Positions 35,219-42,917 of a stretch of DNA of 64,000 nt are shown here, one piece after another (the first letter of the stretch is position 1; every line of letters starts with the position of its first letter). Source of the DNA: Alistipes sp. (GTDB lineage Bacteria; Bacteroidota; Bacteroidia; Bacteroidales; Rikenellaceae). Made by a program: the position numbers and the translations under genes. The stretch covers positions 62,001 through 126,000 of the forward strand of contig JAITWH010000044.1 in assembly GCA_031285405.1 (NCBI GenBank). The letters run 5' to 3'. A model generated the notes under the pieces. The model made no database searches and was not told the origin of the DNA. It worked only from the letters and a program-made list of their open reading frames with translations.

Positions 35219-35857
35219 TCAATTGTTTTTCTCTCTGTTATTTTTCTCTCTGTAATTTTTCACCAACTCGTCGATTATCTCGATCCCCTTGTGGGTCGAC
35301 AGCCCGCGGAAGAAGTTGACTATCACATACTCGAACGCCAGCGTGGGCGACACCACATGATGGGCCGGCACTCCGCGATGCTTCTTGTCGAAGATGGCCG
35401 CCATCGAGTAGACCAGCGTCATGAGCGCCAACTCCTTGTTCATGTCGGGCATCAGCAACCCCTCCTCGATGCCGCGGTCCAACAGCTCGTCGAACTTCGC
35501 GTGGGTGTAACGATGGGCCTCCTCTTCGAGGCCGACGCAGATGTCGGGATAGAACTTCTTGAGGTTGGCGATCAGCACCGCGTCGCGTTCGTTGCGCGAG
35601 GTGTCCGACAGGATCGTCAGAATCTCCTCGAACACGTTGCCCGCGCTGCGGGTACGCTCGTGCATCAGCTCGCGCTTGCGGTTGAAGTGCCAAATCACAC
35701 TCTGCTCCAGCAGGTCGCGCTTGTCGCCGAACATCTCATAGAGGGTGCGCTTCGATACCCCCAACCGCGCGGCGATGTCGTCCATGCGCACCGACTTGAT
35801 CCCCTCGTCGAGGAACATCGCGGCCGCCTCCCGTACTATCCGTTCTTTTGGATCCAT
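35219..35857 (-). CDS. TetR-family transcriptional regulator of the efflux operon
   Basis: 212 residues from MDPKERIV. N-terminal helix-turn-helix AAMFLDEGIKSVRMDDIAARLGVSKRTLYEMFGDKRDLL, followed by a helical ligand domain. As first gene of the operon it probably represses itself and the tolC-hlyD-RND genes. The C-terminus ends in a duplicated REKNN peptide, from a short direct repeat at 35221-35262. A complete promoter and an inverted repeat are upstream. Confidence 0.92.
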   Translation of the reverse strand: MDPKERIVREAAAMFLDEGIKSVRMDDIAARLGVSKRTLYEMFGDKRDLLEQSVIWHFNRKRELMHERTRSAGNVFEEILTILSDTSRNERDAVLIANLKKFYPDICVGLEEEAHRYTHAKFDELLDRGIEEGLLMPDMNKELALMTLVYSMAAIFDKKHRGVPAHHVVSPTLAFEYVIVNFFRGLSTHKGIEIIDELVKNYREKNNREKNN

Positions 35858-35917
35858 AACTCTTTTCTCTACATGGTCGTTGTTATTATTCAAACTCACA
35901 TTTTCCAAAACCCGCGA

Positions 35918-35948
35918 CAAAGGTAATACGAAAACTTTAGAAAACAAA
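35918..35948 (-). promoter_or_regulatory. promoter TTTG-N19-TACCTTTG of the tetR-tolC-hlyD-RND operon
   Basis: Minus strand: -33 TTTG at 35945-35948, 19-bp spacer, -7 TACCTTTG at 35918-35925; both boxes and the spacing fit the Bacteroidota consensus. The start codon is 61 bp downstream. Confidence 0.7.
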
Positions 35949-35964
35949 AAAGTATTAAAGTTTT
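35931..35964. promoter_or_regulatory. candidate operator AAAACTTTA-N16-TAAAGTTTT around the -33 box
   Basis: Perfect 9-bp inverted arms with a 16-bp spacer that contains the -33 TTTG. The position is right for the TetR-type repressor encoded next to it, although the spacer is wider than in classical tet operators. Confidence 0.4.
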
Positions 35965-36013
35965 TAAGTTTAATAGCGTTTTTTTCGCGTATCTTATGCG
36001 TCGCGTTAGCCCC

Positions 36014-36097
36014 ATTTTCAATTTTCCACTTTCAATTTTCAATTAATTAAAGCGTAGCTAATTTTTAATTCTTAATTTTGAATTCTTAATTCTGAAT
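36014..36097. repeat. R1 and R4 heptamer arrays upstream of the SUI1 gene
   Basis: R1 (TTTTCAA units, 36014-36045), AGCGTAGCTA linker, then R4 TTAATTC units (36058-36097) that end 5 bp before the start codon. Confidence 0.85.
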
Positions 36098-36102
36098 TGA
36101 CT

Positions 36103-36444
36103 ATGAGCAACGATTGGAAGGCAAGGCTCGGAATGGTCTACTCCACCGACCCCGATTTCAAATACAGCGAGGAGCGGCAACCCCAAGCCGACACCCTCGC
36201 CCCCGAGAGGCAGAACCTGAGGGTGAGCCTCGACCGCAAGCGCCGCGGCGGCAAGCAGGTGACCCTCGTGACCGGCTTCGTGGGCTCCGACGACGACCTG
36301 GAGGCGCTGGGCAAGACGCTCAAGACACGTCTGGGAGTGGGCGGCGCGGCAAAAGAGGGCGAGATCATCGTTCAGGGCGACTGGCGCGACCGTGTGGTAG
36401 GATTATTGCAGGGGTTGGGCTACACAAAAACCAGAAAGATATGA
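36103..36444 (+). CDS. SUI1/eIF1-type translation initiation factor
   Basis: 113 residues from MSNDWKARLG. The C-terminal SUI1 domain shows RVSLDRKRRGGKQVTLVTGF and the GEIIVQGDWRDRVVGLLQGLGY ending typical of bacterial YciH/eIF1 relatives, which can monitor start-codon selection. It overlaps the next gene by 4 nt (ATGA). R4 repeat DNA occupies the ribosome binding region. Confidence 0.88.
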   Translation: MSNDWKARLGMVYSTDPDFKYSEERQPQADTLAPERQNLRVSLDRKRRGGKQVTLVTGFVGSDDDLEALGKTLKTRLGVGGAAKEGEIIVQGDWRDRVVGLLQGLGYTKTRKI

Positions 36445-39371
36445 AGTGGCTAACCCGAATAGTTCTAATCCTCGCATTTTCAATTTTCAATTTTCAATTT
36501 TCAATTGCTCAGTATTACGACTGGGGAGCCTCGCCGGCCTCGGTAAGGTGGAGGCGAATCAAGACCCCCGCCGCAAAGCTGATCTACCCCGTCGACTTCG
36601 AGGCCAACGCCCGCCGCGTGATGTGGTACATGGACACGGTGAGAACCCACATCAACTTCGGGTTCCGCCACGGCACGATGCGCACGCCGGTGGTGATGCA
36701 CACGCGGGGCATGTCGGGCAACGGCATGGTGATGTGGGCGCCGCGACGCATGGAGCTGTTGGCCGCCCCCGCCGCCTCCTACTCCGAGCCGTGGCTCAAG
36801 CAGTTGGTCTTCCACGAGTATCGCCACAACGTGCAGTACAACAACCTGCGCCGCGGCCTCAATCGCCCCCTCATGTGGCTGCTGGGTCAGCAGATTGCGT
36901 TCCTCGGGGTGGGGCAGTTCTCGATATTCATACTTGAGGGCGACGCGACCATGGCCGAGACCGAGATGTCGGCCTTCGGGCGCGGACTGCAACCCTCGTT
37001 CACAATGCACTATCGCGCCGTCGCGGGAGACAAGGGCGACAAGGACGACAAGGACGACCGCGACAAACAATCCCGAGGCCCGGTCGGCAGCAAAAACTAC
37101 TCGCGCGACTACTGGTTCAGCGGCTCGTTCCGCGACTACGTGCCCGACCACTACCGCCTCGGCTACCAGATGGCGAGGTGGAGCTACAACAACTTCGGCG
37201 AATTCGTGTGGGACGACGTGGCGCGCTACGTGGCACGCAATCCGCAGTTCATAGTGCCGATGTCGATCGGGCTGAGGCGACACTGGGGCATGGGGCAGAC
37301 TGAGCTCTTCCGCCGCACCTTCGCCGACCTCGACGCCTACTGGGGTTCGCTGCCCCGCGTCGAGGACTCCTCGACGCGCGTCGCCACCCCCGAAACATCC
37401 TACACGACCTACCGCTGGCCGATCTGGATCGACGACGAGACTTTGATCGCCCTGAAGACAGACCTCGACCGCCCCTCGCGCTTAGTGCGCGTCGACGTCG
37501 CCTCGGGCCGCGAGCAGGTGCTGACACACACGGGCGATGTCACCTCGCGACCTGTGCTCGCCGACGGCGTGCTCTGGTGGACGGAGCTGCGGCGCAGCGT
37601 GCTGTGGCCCCAAAAATCGTCGTCGCGCCTCATCTCACTCAACCTCACTGACGGCCGCAAAGAGACGCATCGAAGCGACGAACAGATCCTCTACCCGACC
37701 CCAACAACCGAGGGAAATATCGCCCACGTCGCCTACGACTACTCGGGCCGCTACACGATAGTGAACGGCCCCGACCGCCTCGCCCTGCCGCCCGACATCG
37801 AGGTGACGGGCCTCGCGTGGGACGACACCACGGGCGCGCTCTACTTCATAGGCCTCGACGACGGCGGCATGTTCCTCGCGTCGGCCACCTACGACGACGG
37901 CGCGGGCTACCAACGCCTCACCCCCTCGCGCCACATCACCATCTCCGACCTGCGGGCGGGCGGCGGCCGGCTCTACTTCGGGTCGATCGCCTCGGGCCGC
38001 GACGAGGCGCACGCCTTCGACCTCGCCACCGCCACCGAACTCCGCCTCTCGACCTCGACCTACGGCTCGTTCCAACCCTCGACCCCGGCACCCGTCGGCG
38101 GCAGAGTAGCCCTCACCACCTACGACCGCCACGGCTACCACCTCGCCGTGCAGGATGCCTCCGCCGCGACCGAGCAGCCCCAACGCCCCCTCCCGGAAAA
38201 CATCGTCAATCCGCCATGGAAACGCTGGGACGTGCCCAAAATGGACAGCATAGTCTACATCCCCACAGCCGAAAGCGACCCCAAAAAAACCCGCCGATAC
38301 AGCAAACTCCTAAACGTGTTCCACCCCCACAGCTGGGTGCCTGCCGACTTCAATCCTTCGACTGCGATCTCGGAGGGCGACCTCACAATGCGCCTCGGGG
38401 CGACGGTACTGTCGCAGAGCCTGCTCTCCGACGCCGTGTCGTGGCTGTCGTACGGTTGGAGTCGCAGCGGCGGACAGATGGTGCGCGGCGGAGTGTCGTA
38501 CAGCGGCCTCGGCCCTGTGTTAGATGTCGACTTCTCGTGGGGAGGCGCCCCGCAGACAACCTACACGCGCGTGCCCCTGACCCTGAAGCTCGAACGACAG
38601 CTGAGCGTCACCACCCGCCTGTCGCTCCCCATGACCCTCTCGTCGGGCCACTGGTTGGGCTCGCTCACCCCCTCGGCCGAGTACCACTACACCAACGGCC
38701 TGATCTACACACCCCTGAACCCCACCTCGGGCCAACTGACGCGCGGAGTCGAAAGGCTGTCGCTGGCACTGAGATACTCGGGCCAGACACGCATGGCACA
38801 GAAAGAGTTCCAACCCCGCTGGGGCGTCGCGGCGCGTGTCGGATATGTGACCAACCCCACCAATCGCGACTTCAGCTCGCTCTGGACGGCCTCGCTGTCG
38901 ACATGGCTACCCGGCGTGGTGCGCCCCCACGGCACGACCCTGCGCGCGGCGTGGCAACAGACCTCGGGCGGCGGCGGATACACGTTCCGAATGAAAGAGC
39001 TCTTCCCGCGCGGTGCGGCCTACGACTTCTCGGCGCGGCGATGGGCGGCGGCCTCGGTCGACTATCAGCTGCCTGTCTGGTACCCCGAGGCGGGCATTCC
39101 GGGCGTCGTCTACTTCAAACGGGTGCGGCTCAACGCCTTCGTCGACTACGCCCGTTGGCAGAGCTTCGCCTCGTCGGGCACCGTCGGGGGTGCGAGCTGG
39201 AGCAACGCCTCGACCTGGAACACCCTCTGGTCGTGGGGCGGCGATGTGATCGTCGACATCAGCCCGCTGCGCATGCCCGCCACCAACCGCTTCTCTGCCC
39301 GCCTCACCCTCGCCCAACCAAGCGACCGCCGCGGCCTCTTCATCGGAGGGGGCCTCGAAATGCCACTTTAA
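36441..39371 (+). CDS. large exported protein, peptidase-like N-domain, beta-propeller and outer-membrane barrel
   Basis: 976 residues from ATG 36441. The signal peptide core (LAFSIFNFQFSIAQ) is written by an R1 heptamer array. Residues about 25-330 contain a metallopeptidase-like segment (LKQLVFHEYRHNVQYNN, with an HEYRH zinc-type motif, and ILEGDATMAETEMSAFGRG). Residues about 340-620 read as WD/TolB-like propeller repeats (RLVRVDVASGREQVLTH, LISLNLTDGRKETH). The last 330 residues look like a beta barrel ending GLFIGGGLEMPL. A short DKGDKDDKDDRDK tract is a local repeat. I infer an outer-membrane or surface protein; the substrate is unknown. Confidence 0.7.
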   Translation: MKWLTRIVLILAFSIFNFQFSIAQYYDWGASPASVRWRRIKTPAAKLIYPVDFEANARRVMWYMDTVRTHINFGFRHGTMRTPVVMHTRGMSGNGMVMWAPRRMELLAAPAASYSEPWLKQLVFHEYRHNVQYNNLRRGLNRPLMWLLGQQIAFLGVGQFSIFILEGDATMAETEMSAFGRGLQPSFTMHYRAVAGDKGDKDDKDDRDKQSRGPVGSKNYSRDYWFSGSFRDYVPDHYRLGYQMARWSYNNFGEFVWDDVARYVARNPQFIVPMSIGLRRHWGMGQTELFRRTFADLDAYWGSLPRVEDSSTRVATPETSYTTYRWPIWIDDETLIALKTDLDRPSRLVRVDVASGREQVLTHTGDVTSRPVLADGVLWWTELRRSVLWPQKSSSRLISLNLTDGRKETHRSDEQILYPTPTTEGNIAHVAYDYSGRYTIVNGPDRLALPPDIEVTGLAWDDTTGALYFIGLDDGGMFLASATYDDGAGYQRLTPSRHITISDLRAGGGRLYFGSIASGRDEAHAFDLATATELRLSTSTYGSFQPSTPAPVGGRVALTTYDRHGYHLAVQDASAATEQPQRPLPENIVNPPWKRWDVPKMDSIVYIPTAESDPKKTRRYSKLLNVFHPHSWVPADFNPSTAISEGDLTMRLGATVLSQSLLSDAVSWLSYGWSRSGGQMVRGGVSYSGLGPVLDVDFSWGGAPQTTYTRVPLTLKLERQLSVTTRLSLPMTLSSGHWLGSLTPSAEYHYTNGLIYTPLNPTSGQLTRGVERLSLALRYSGQTRMAQKEFQPRWGVAARVGYVTNPTNRDFSSLWTASLSTWLPGVVRPHGTTLRAAWQQTSGGGGYTFRMKELFPRGAAYDFSARRWAAASVDYQLPVWYPEAGIPGVVYFKRVRLNAFVDYARWQSFASSGTVGGASWSNASTWNTLWSWGGDVIVDISPLRMPATNRFSARLTLAQPSDRRGLFIGGGLEMPL
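36474..36512. repeat. R1 heptamer array encoding a signal peptide
   Basis: Four TTTTCAA units flanked by GCA and TTGCTCAG. 38 bases are identical to the complement of 41996-42033, the signal peptide region of an unrelated gene. Confidence 0.9.
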
Positions 39372-39497
39372 ATCAATTAAGAATTAGCTAACGCGCCCCG
39401 TCATTGCGAGGAGCCGCAGGCGACGAAGCAATCCAGGCCGGAACGCCGGCAGCGATTTTAGTGGTTAGTGGTCAGTGATAAGTGGTTAGTGCTAACG
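39372..39497. repeat. repeat mosaic R4-R5-R7-R3 after the propeller gene
   Basis: A short R4-like stretch and GCTAACGCG linker are followed by R5 (39401-39434, with a longer GGAGCCGCAGGCG centre), R7 (39434-39457) and R3 (39457-39497). Confidence 0.8.
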
Positions 39498-39733
39498 CGC
39501 AGTCTAATACCGCGTTAGCTTAAGCGTCGCGTAGCGCGCGCCGGCCCATAGTTGCCGCATCGCTTCGCGACGCGCTTTCAGCTCGCTTTTTCCGAATATA
39601 TTCTAAAAAGCTACGCCCCCCGATAGCGAAAAACGGCGTTAAAAATCGCACGGCTAAAAGCGTCAAGAAATCGAGACCTTTTGCTCGCAAAAGCGCGAAC
39701 GCGTCGATTTGCCGGAACGCCGACAGCGATTTA
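39498..39733. repeat. linkers, truncated R8 element (39626-39710) and R7 (39711-39733)
   Basis: 39498-39625 holds GC-rich linker DNA with GCGTAGCGCGCG and short palindromes and no gene. 39626-39710 begins GCGAAAAACGGCGTTAAAAA and shares the left arm and the TTTTGCTCGCAAAA centre of the R8 hairpin at 59623-59743, but the right arm is cut off where R7 begins. Confidence 0.65.
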
Positions 39734-39747
39734 AGCTGACGCGCAAC

Positions 39748-39897
39748 GTCATTGCGAGGGCGTAGCCCGAAGCAATCCAGAATACGGCCGCCTCATAAAT
39801 GAGGCGGCCGTATTTATGTCATCCCGACAGAGCGAAGCGACGAGGGATCTACCTTATAGTGGTTAGTTGTTAGTGATAAGTGGTTAGTGCTAACGCG
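39748..39897. repeat. R5-hairpin-R6-R3 module
   Basis: R5 (39748-39780), a perfect 15-bp hairpin (39781-39814), R6 (39816-39857) and R3 (39857-39897), then CTAACGCGCAG. The R5-hairpin-R6 order equals that at 14258-14365, but the hairpin stem sequence is different. Confidence 0.85.
39781..39814. terminator. 15-bp hairpin inside the R5-R6 module
   Basis: AATACGGCCGCCTCA with its exact complement, loop TAAA. It resembles an intrinsic terminator with weak T-tracts on both sides. Confidence 0.55.
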
Positions 39898-39934
39898 CAG
39901 CCTAATACCGCGCCGCCTCGGGGTGGGTTTTTTG

Positions 39935-39963
39935 GTTACTTTTTTGCCCACCAAAAAAGTAAC
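39935..39963. repeat. hairpin GTTACTTTTTT..AAAAAAGTAAC
   Basis: 11-bp inverted repeat with a 7-base loop after GCCTCGGGG. A close relative follows R8 at 59764-59793, again directly after CCTCGGGG. Confidence 0.65.
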
Positions 39964-39991
39964 GTAAAAGAAAAAAATAATGTGCAAAAAA

Positions 39992-40023
39992 CTTGCATTC
40001 CGAAGAAAAATTTCGTATCTTCG
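39992..40023 (+). promoter_or_regulatory. promoter-like sequence of array element B (CTTG-N20-TATCTTCG)
   Basis: CTTGCATTCCGAAG and GTATCTTCG align with the promoters of elements A and C, with the same 20-bp spacing. The -7 box has one mismatch (C for T), so this copy may be weak. Confidence 0.45.
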
Positions 40024-40173
40024 CAAAACTCAAGTACCGCGTAGCTAAAATCGCTGCGGCCGTTAACTTCGTTTTCCTCCTTCGCGCCTCAGCCATTCGA
40101 GTAAACTCGATGGCGTTCGGCTTGGCGTCGGTTGCCGCTTTCAATTTTCAACTCTCAATTTTCAATTAAAAAA
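40024..40173. other. spacer between promoter B and its hairpin array, invaded by repeats
   Basis: Contains a partial R7 (TAGCTAAAATCGCTGCGGCC), a CGAGTAAACTCG hairpin and an R1 array (40139-40168). The equivalent spacer in elements A and C is only about 60 bp, so about 90 bp seem to be inserted here. No gene. Confidence 0.55.
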
Positions 40174-40261
40174 GCGTTACATCGGTAACACTCGACCAAA
40201 AAAAACCGTTACATAGGTAACACACGCCCCAAAAAAAGCGTGACATATGTCACGCTTTTTT
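40174..40261 (+). ncRNA. array element B: three GTTAC-type hairpins at 32-bp spacing with terminal palindrome
   Basis: Units centred near 40182, 40214 and 40246, exactly 32 bp apart: GCGTTACATCGGTAACAC, CCGTTACATAGGTAACAC, GCGTGACATATGTCACGC, the last followed by six T residues. A-runs separate the units. The T-run ends 3 bp before the stop codon of the convergent deaminase gene, so the last hairpin can end transcription from both sides. Function unproven. Confidence 0.45.
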
Positions 40262-40263
40262 CA

Positions 40264-41592
40264 TTAGTGTTTTAGCGCGCAGCTAATTTTCAATTGAACA
40301 GCTTCGGCGGCAGAAATAAACACCCCAACATCCCCAGTAACAAGCCGCCCACCGGAAACCACCACCTCGCCACCAACGATAACAGTGTCGACATCACTCG
40401 CTTTAGCACTGTAAACCAGCGCACTAACGATGTTGGCGCGAGGACTCCAATGCGGCTTCTCGACATCCAGAATCACCAGATCGGCCAACGCCCCCTCGGC
40501 CACGACACCCAGAGAACCCTCCATTCCGATCGCGCGCGCACCGTTGACGGTAGCCATTCGCAGAATCTCGTAAGCAGGTAGTACTGAGGTGTTTAGTGCG
40601 GTAAGTTTGCCAAGAAACGAAGCCGAGCGCATCTCGTCCCACATGTCCAGGTCGTTGTTTGAGCTCGCCCCATCGGTGCCGATCGACACTGTCAGTCCGC
40701 GCGCGAGCATCTTCGCAATGGGGGCCGCGCCACTCGCTAACTTCATGTTACTCTGCGGGTTATGCACCACGGCAACACCATGTGAGAGCATGATATCCAT
40801 GTCGCTCTCGCTCAGCCACACACAGTGGGCGGCCATCGCCGGCACGTCGAACAGTCCCGCGTCGCGCAGATATTCGGTCGGCGTGCACCCGTACTGTTCG
40901 CTCACAATGCGCTGTTCATCAGTCGTTTCCGACACGTGGGTGTGTATGCCGATGTTGTGCCTGCGCGCCAACTCGACCGCCCGCCGCAGATTCTCCGCCG
41001 AGCATGTGTAGGCCGCGTGTGGGGCGATGCGCACCGAAAGTCTGTCGCACCCCTCGGCCTCGGCCAGCGTCTCCACGAGGTCGCGCTCGAACTCCTCCAT
41101 GCGCGGGCCATCCACGAAACTGGGGCAGAGCACCGCCCTGATGCCCGTTTCGCGTGCCGCGCGCGCCACCGCCGCCTCGTGCCAATACATGTCGACGAGG
41201 GTTGTGGTGCCGCCCAGCAGCATCTCGGCCATGCCCAGACGCGCGCCGACCGCCACCTCCTCCGCCCCCATGTGCGCCTCGAAGGGCCACACGCGCTCGG
41301 TGAGCCAGGTCATCAGCGGCAGGTCGTCGGCAAGGTTGCGCAGCAGCGTCATCGAGACGTGGGTGTGGGTGTTGACAAGGCCGGGCATCACTAATTTTCC
41401 GCGGCCGTCGATTTCGTTGAGGTTCGTTCCCGCCTCATCCTTAAATCGTTGCACCCTTTTCAACTCTTCGGGCCGGTCGTCGTTGGCCACGAATGCGATT
41501 TTGCCATCTTCGATGCCGACCGAACCGGTGAACCAGTGCTCTTCGGCGGTCGTCATGGGTACTACTATCGCGTTGGTAATCAGTGTTTTCAT
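40264..41592 (-). CDS. amidohydrolase, 5-methylthioadenosine/S-adenosylhomocysteine deaminase type
   Basis: 442 residues from MKTLITNA. Metal-binding motifs MPGLVNTHTHVSMTLLRN, THVSETTDEQ (His), AAHCVWLS and IGTDGASSNNDLDMWDEMR match the MtaD/SsnA deaminase group. The likely reaction is deamination of SAH, MTA or a related adenosine or guanine compound; the exact substrate is not certain. The last 11 residues (VQLKISCALKH) are encoded by an R1 unit plus the GCTGCGCG linker, a repeat-derived tail. An inverted-repeat operator lies upstream. Confidence 0.88.
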   Translation of the reverse strand: MKTLITNAIVVPMTTAEEHWFTGSVGIEDGKIAFVANDDRPEELKRVQRFKDEAGTNLNEIDGRGKLVMPGLVNTHTHVSMTLLRNLADDLPLMTWLTERVWPFEAHMGAEEVAVGARLGMAEMLLGGTTTLVDMYWHEAAVARAARETGIRAVLCPSFVDGPRMEEFERDLVETLAEAEGCDRLSVRIAPHAAYTCSAENLRRAVELARRHNIGIHTHVSETTDEQRIVSEQYGCTPTEYLRDAGLFDVPAMAAHCVWLSESDMDIMLSHGVAVVHNPQSNMKLASGAAPIAKMLARGLTVSIGTDGASSNNDLDMWDEMRSASFLGKLTALNTSVLPAYEILRMATVNGARAIGMEGSLGVVAEGALADLVILDVEKPHWSPRANIVSALVYSAKASDVDTVIVGGEVVVSGGRLVTGDVGVFISAAEAVQLKISCALKH

Positions 41593-41615
41593 GCTGTTGT
41601 ATCGCTGTTGCGTCA

Positions 41616-41646
41616 TATATAACTAAGTTTTTAGTTATATAACTAT
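41616..41646. promoter_or_regulatory. candidate operator: overlapping TTAGTTATATAACTA palindromes
   Basis: TATATAACTAA, 4 bases, TTAGTTATATA is a perfect 11-bp inverted repeat (41616-41641). The right half begins a second palindrome, TTAGTTATATAACTAT (41631-41646). The site is 24 bp upstream of the deaminase start. The sequence resembles MarR-type boxes (inference). Confidence 0.5.
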
Positions 41647-41664
41647 AAATTTAGTTGGAGCCTC

Positions 41665-42057
41665 TTATTCGACTGCGTTGCCTTTGACTATCAGGTTGTT
41701 GCGTCGCTCGGGGGAGTTCGAATATATCTCTATCACTTTGTAGAACACGCCGGCCTCTTTTTTGTTGACCTCGTAGGTGACGACAATCTCGCCGCGGCCC
41801 CCGGGCGGAATCGGTTTTTTGTCGTAGGCCACCTTCACGCAGCTGCACGAGGTGAGCGTACGGGTGATGACAAGGGGTGCCGTGCCGTCGTTGGTGAACG
41901 CGAAGCGGCACTCGACTTTGGGCAGCGAGTGGTCTATTGCCCCGAAGTCGAATTCGGTGCTTTCGAAGGCGAAGTGGGGACCCTGAGCCTGCGCTTGAGC
42001 AATTGAAAATTGAAAATTGAAAATTGAAAATGCCAAGACGAGCAGTAACTTCTTCAT
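41665..42057 (-). CDS. DUF1573 exported protein with repeat-derived signal peptide
   Basis: 130 residues from MKKLLLVL. The signal peptide is LAFSIFNFQFSIAQ, encoded by an R1 array, with a cleavage site after AQAQAQ or nearby. The mature part is a single DUF1573 beta-sandwich (FDFGAIDHSLPKVECRFAFTNDGTAPLVI, SCSCVKVAYDKKPIPPGGRGEIVVTY, split here for length), with the SCSC pair common in this family. Role unknown; such proteins are abundant in Bacteroidota envelopes. It starts 2 nt after the tonB stop. Confidence 0.88.
   Translation of the reverse strand: MKKLLLVLAFSIFNFQFSIAQAQAQGPHFAFESTEFDFGAIDHSLPKVECRFAFTNDGTAPLVITRTLTSCSCVKVAYDKKPIPPGGRGEIVVTYEVNKKEAGVFYKVIEIYSNSPERRNNLIVKGNAVE
41996..42033. 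repeat. R1 heptamer array encoding the DUF1573 signal peptide
   Basis: ATTGAAA units on the plus strand; on the minus strand 38 bases are identical to 36474-36511 in the propeller gene. Confidence 0.9.
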
Positions 42058-42059
42058 AG

Positions 42060-42821
42060 TCAATTAGATTTAAAAATATAAGTTATAGTACCCCCCTCAA
42101 CCTCTCTATCTTCGCTTGGAGTAAAACGAGCTCTCAATGCAACCCTCTCGGTTTCCCTTGCCAATTCTCCATAAGGAAAAGTTGAGCCTTCCTGCCGATA
42201 GCTTGCCCTTAAAACTTTACCCTCCTTATCCACCACTACGCTAATAACAATACGTCCTCCATCATTTATATTATATTGAGGCATTGGCCAGTTTCCAACC
42301 TCTCGTCTATTTCCAAGGTCGCTTGTTCCAGACCATCCGCTACCGCCCGCGCTGTCGCCGCCACCCGGGCCGCCCTCCTGCGTGCCCTGATTGCCCTCGC
42401 TTCCGGCTGTTCCCTGCGATGTGGCCGCGCTGCCCTCGGTGCGTCCGGGGAACAAGGCTCGTCGGTCGACCTCGCGAACAGGTTCGGGGGTCGGGGTCGG
42501 AGTCGCCTCGGTCGGGGGGGCGTTCTGCTCCGGCGGATCGGGCACCGCCACCTCGACCTCGGGGTCGTCGGTCGTCACGATCTCGACAGGCTCGCCGGTG
42601 GATTGCGGAGTCACGGGGCGCACGTCCGTGTCGCCCGCCGCGAGGTCTTCGTCGCCGCTGCCGGTGTCGCCGGTGCCGAAGTCGACCAGAATCCCCAACT
42701 CGGGCTCGGGCAGCGAAACAGTGTAGGTCACGAACATGACCCCCGCGCACAACGCCAAGTAGAGCACCGCTCCCGCGATGCCCCATAGCCGGCCTCGGTT
42801 GTCATCTTCGTAGTAATTCAT
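42060..42821 (-). CDS. tonB: TonB-family energy transducer
   Basis: 253 residues. One N-terminal membrane helix (GIAGAVLYLALCAGVMFVTYTV), a long Pro/Glu/Thr- then Gly-rich periplasmic linker, and a C-terminal TonB-like domain (YNINDGGRIVISVVVDKEGKVLRASYR..ITYIFKSN). It transmits the proton-motive force from ExbB-ExbD to outer-membrane receptors. It lies downstream of exbB-exbD. A 27-bp copy of its 5' end occurs 93 bp upstream. Confidence 0.88.
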   Translation of the reverse strand: MNYYEDDNRGRLWGIAGAVLYLALCAGVMFVTYTVSLPEPELGILVDFGTGDTGSGDEDLAAGDTDVRPVTPQSTGEPVEIVTTDDPEVEVAVPDPPEQNAPPTEATPTPTPEPVREVDRRALFPGRTEGSAATSQGTAGSEGNQGTQEGGPGGGDSAGGSGWSGTSDLGNRREVGNWPMPQYNINDGGRIVISVVVDKEGKVLRASYRQEGSTFPYGELARETERVALRARFTPSEDREVEGGTITYIFKSN

Positions 42822-42833
42822 TCCGCCACTTCT

Positions 42834-42914
42834 TTATGTTACATCGTGAGATAACGTTCCTGTAAATCCGCCGCCGGCGTTCCGGCCTCGGTTGTCATCT
42901 TCGTAGTACTGCAT
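42834..42914 (-). pseudogene. remnant duplicate of the tonB 5' end fused to an R7 module
   Basis: A 26-codon frame starts 3 nt after the exbD stop: MQYYEDDNRGR (as tonB, which reads MNYYEDDNRGR), then NAGGGF from the R7 module at 42866-42889, then TGTLSRDVT and TAA. 27 bases (42882-42908) are identical to 42789-42815 in the intact tonB. It looks like a duplicated start of tonB broken by R7 at a GGCCGG site. Confidence 0.65.
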
Positions 42915-42917
42915 CGT

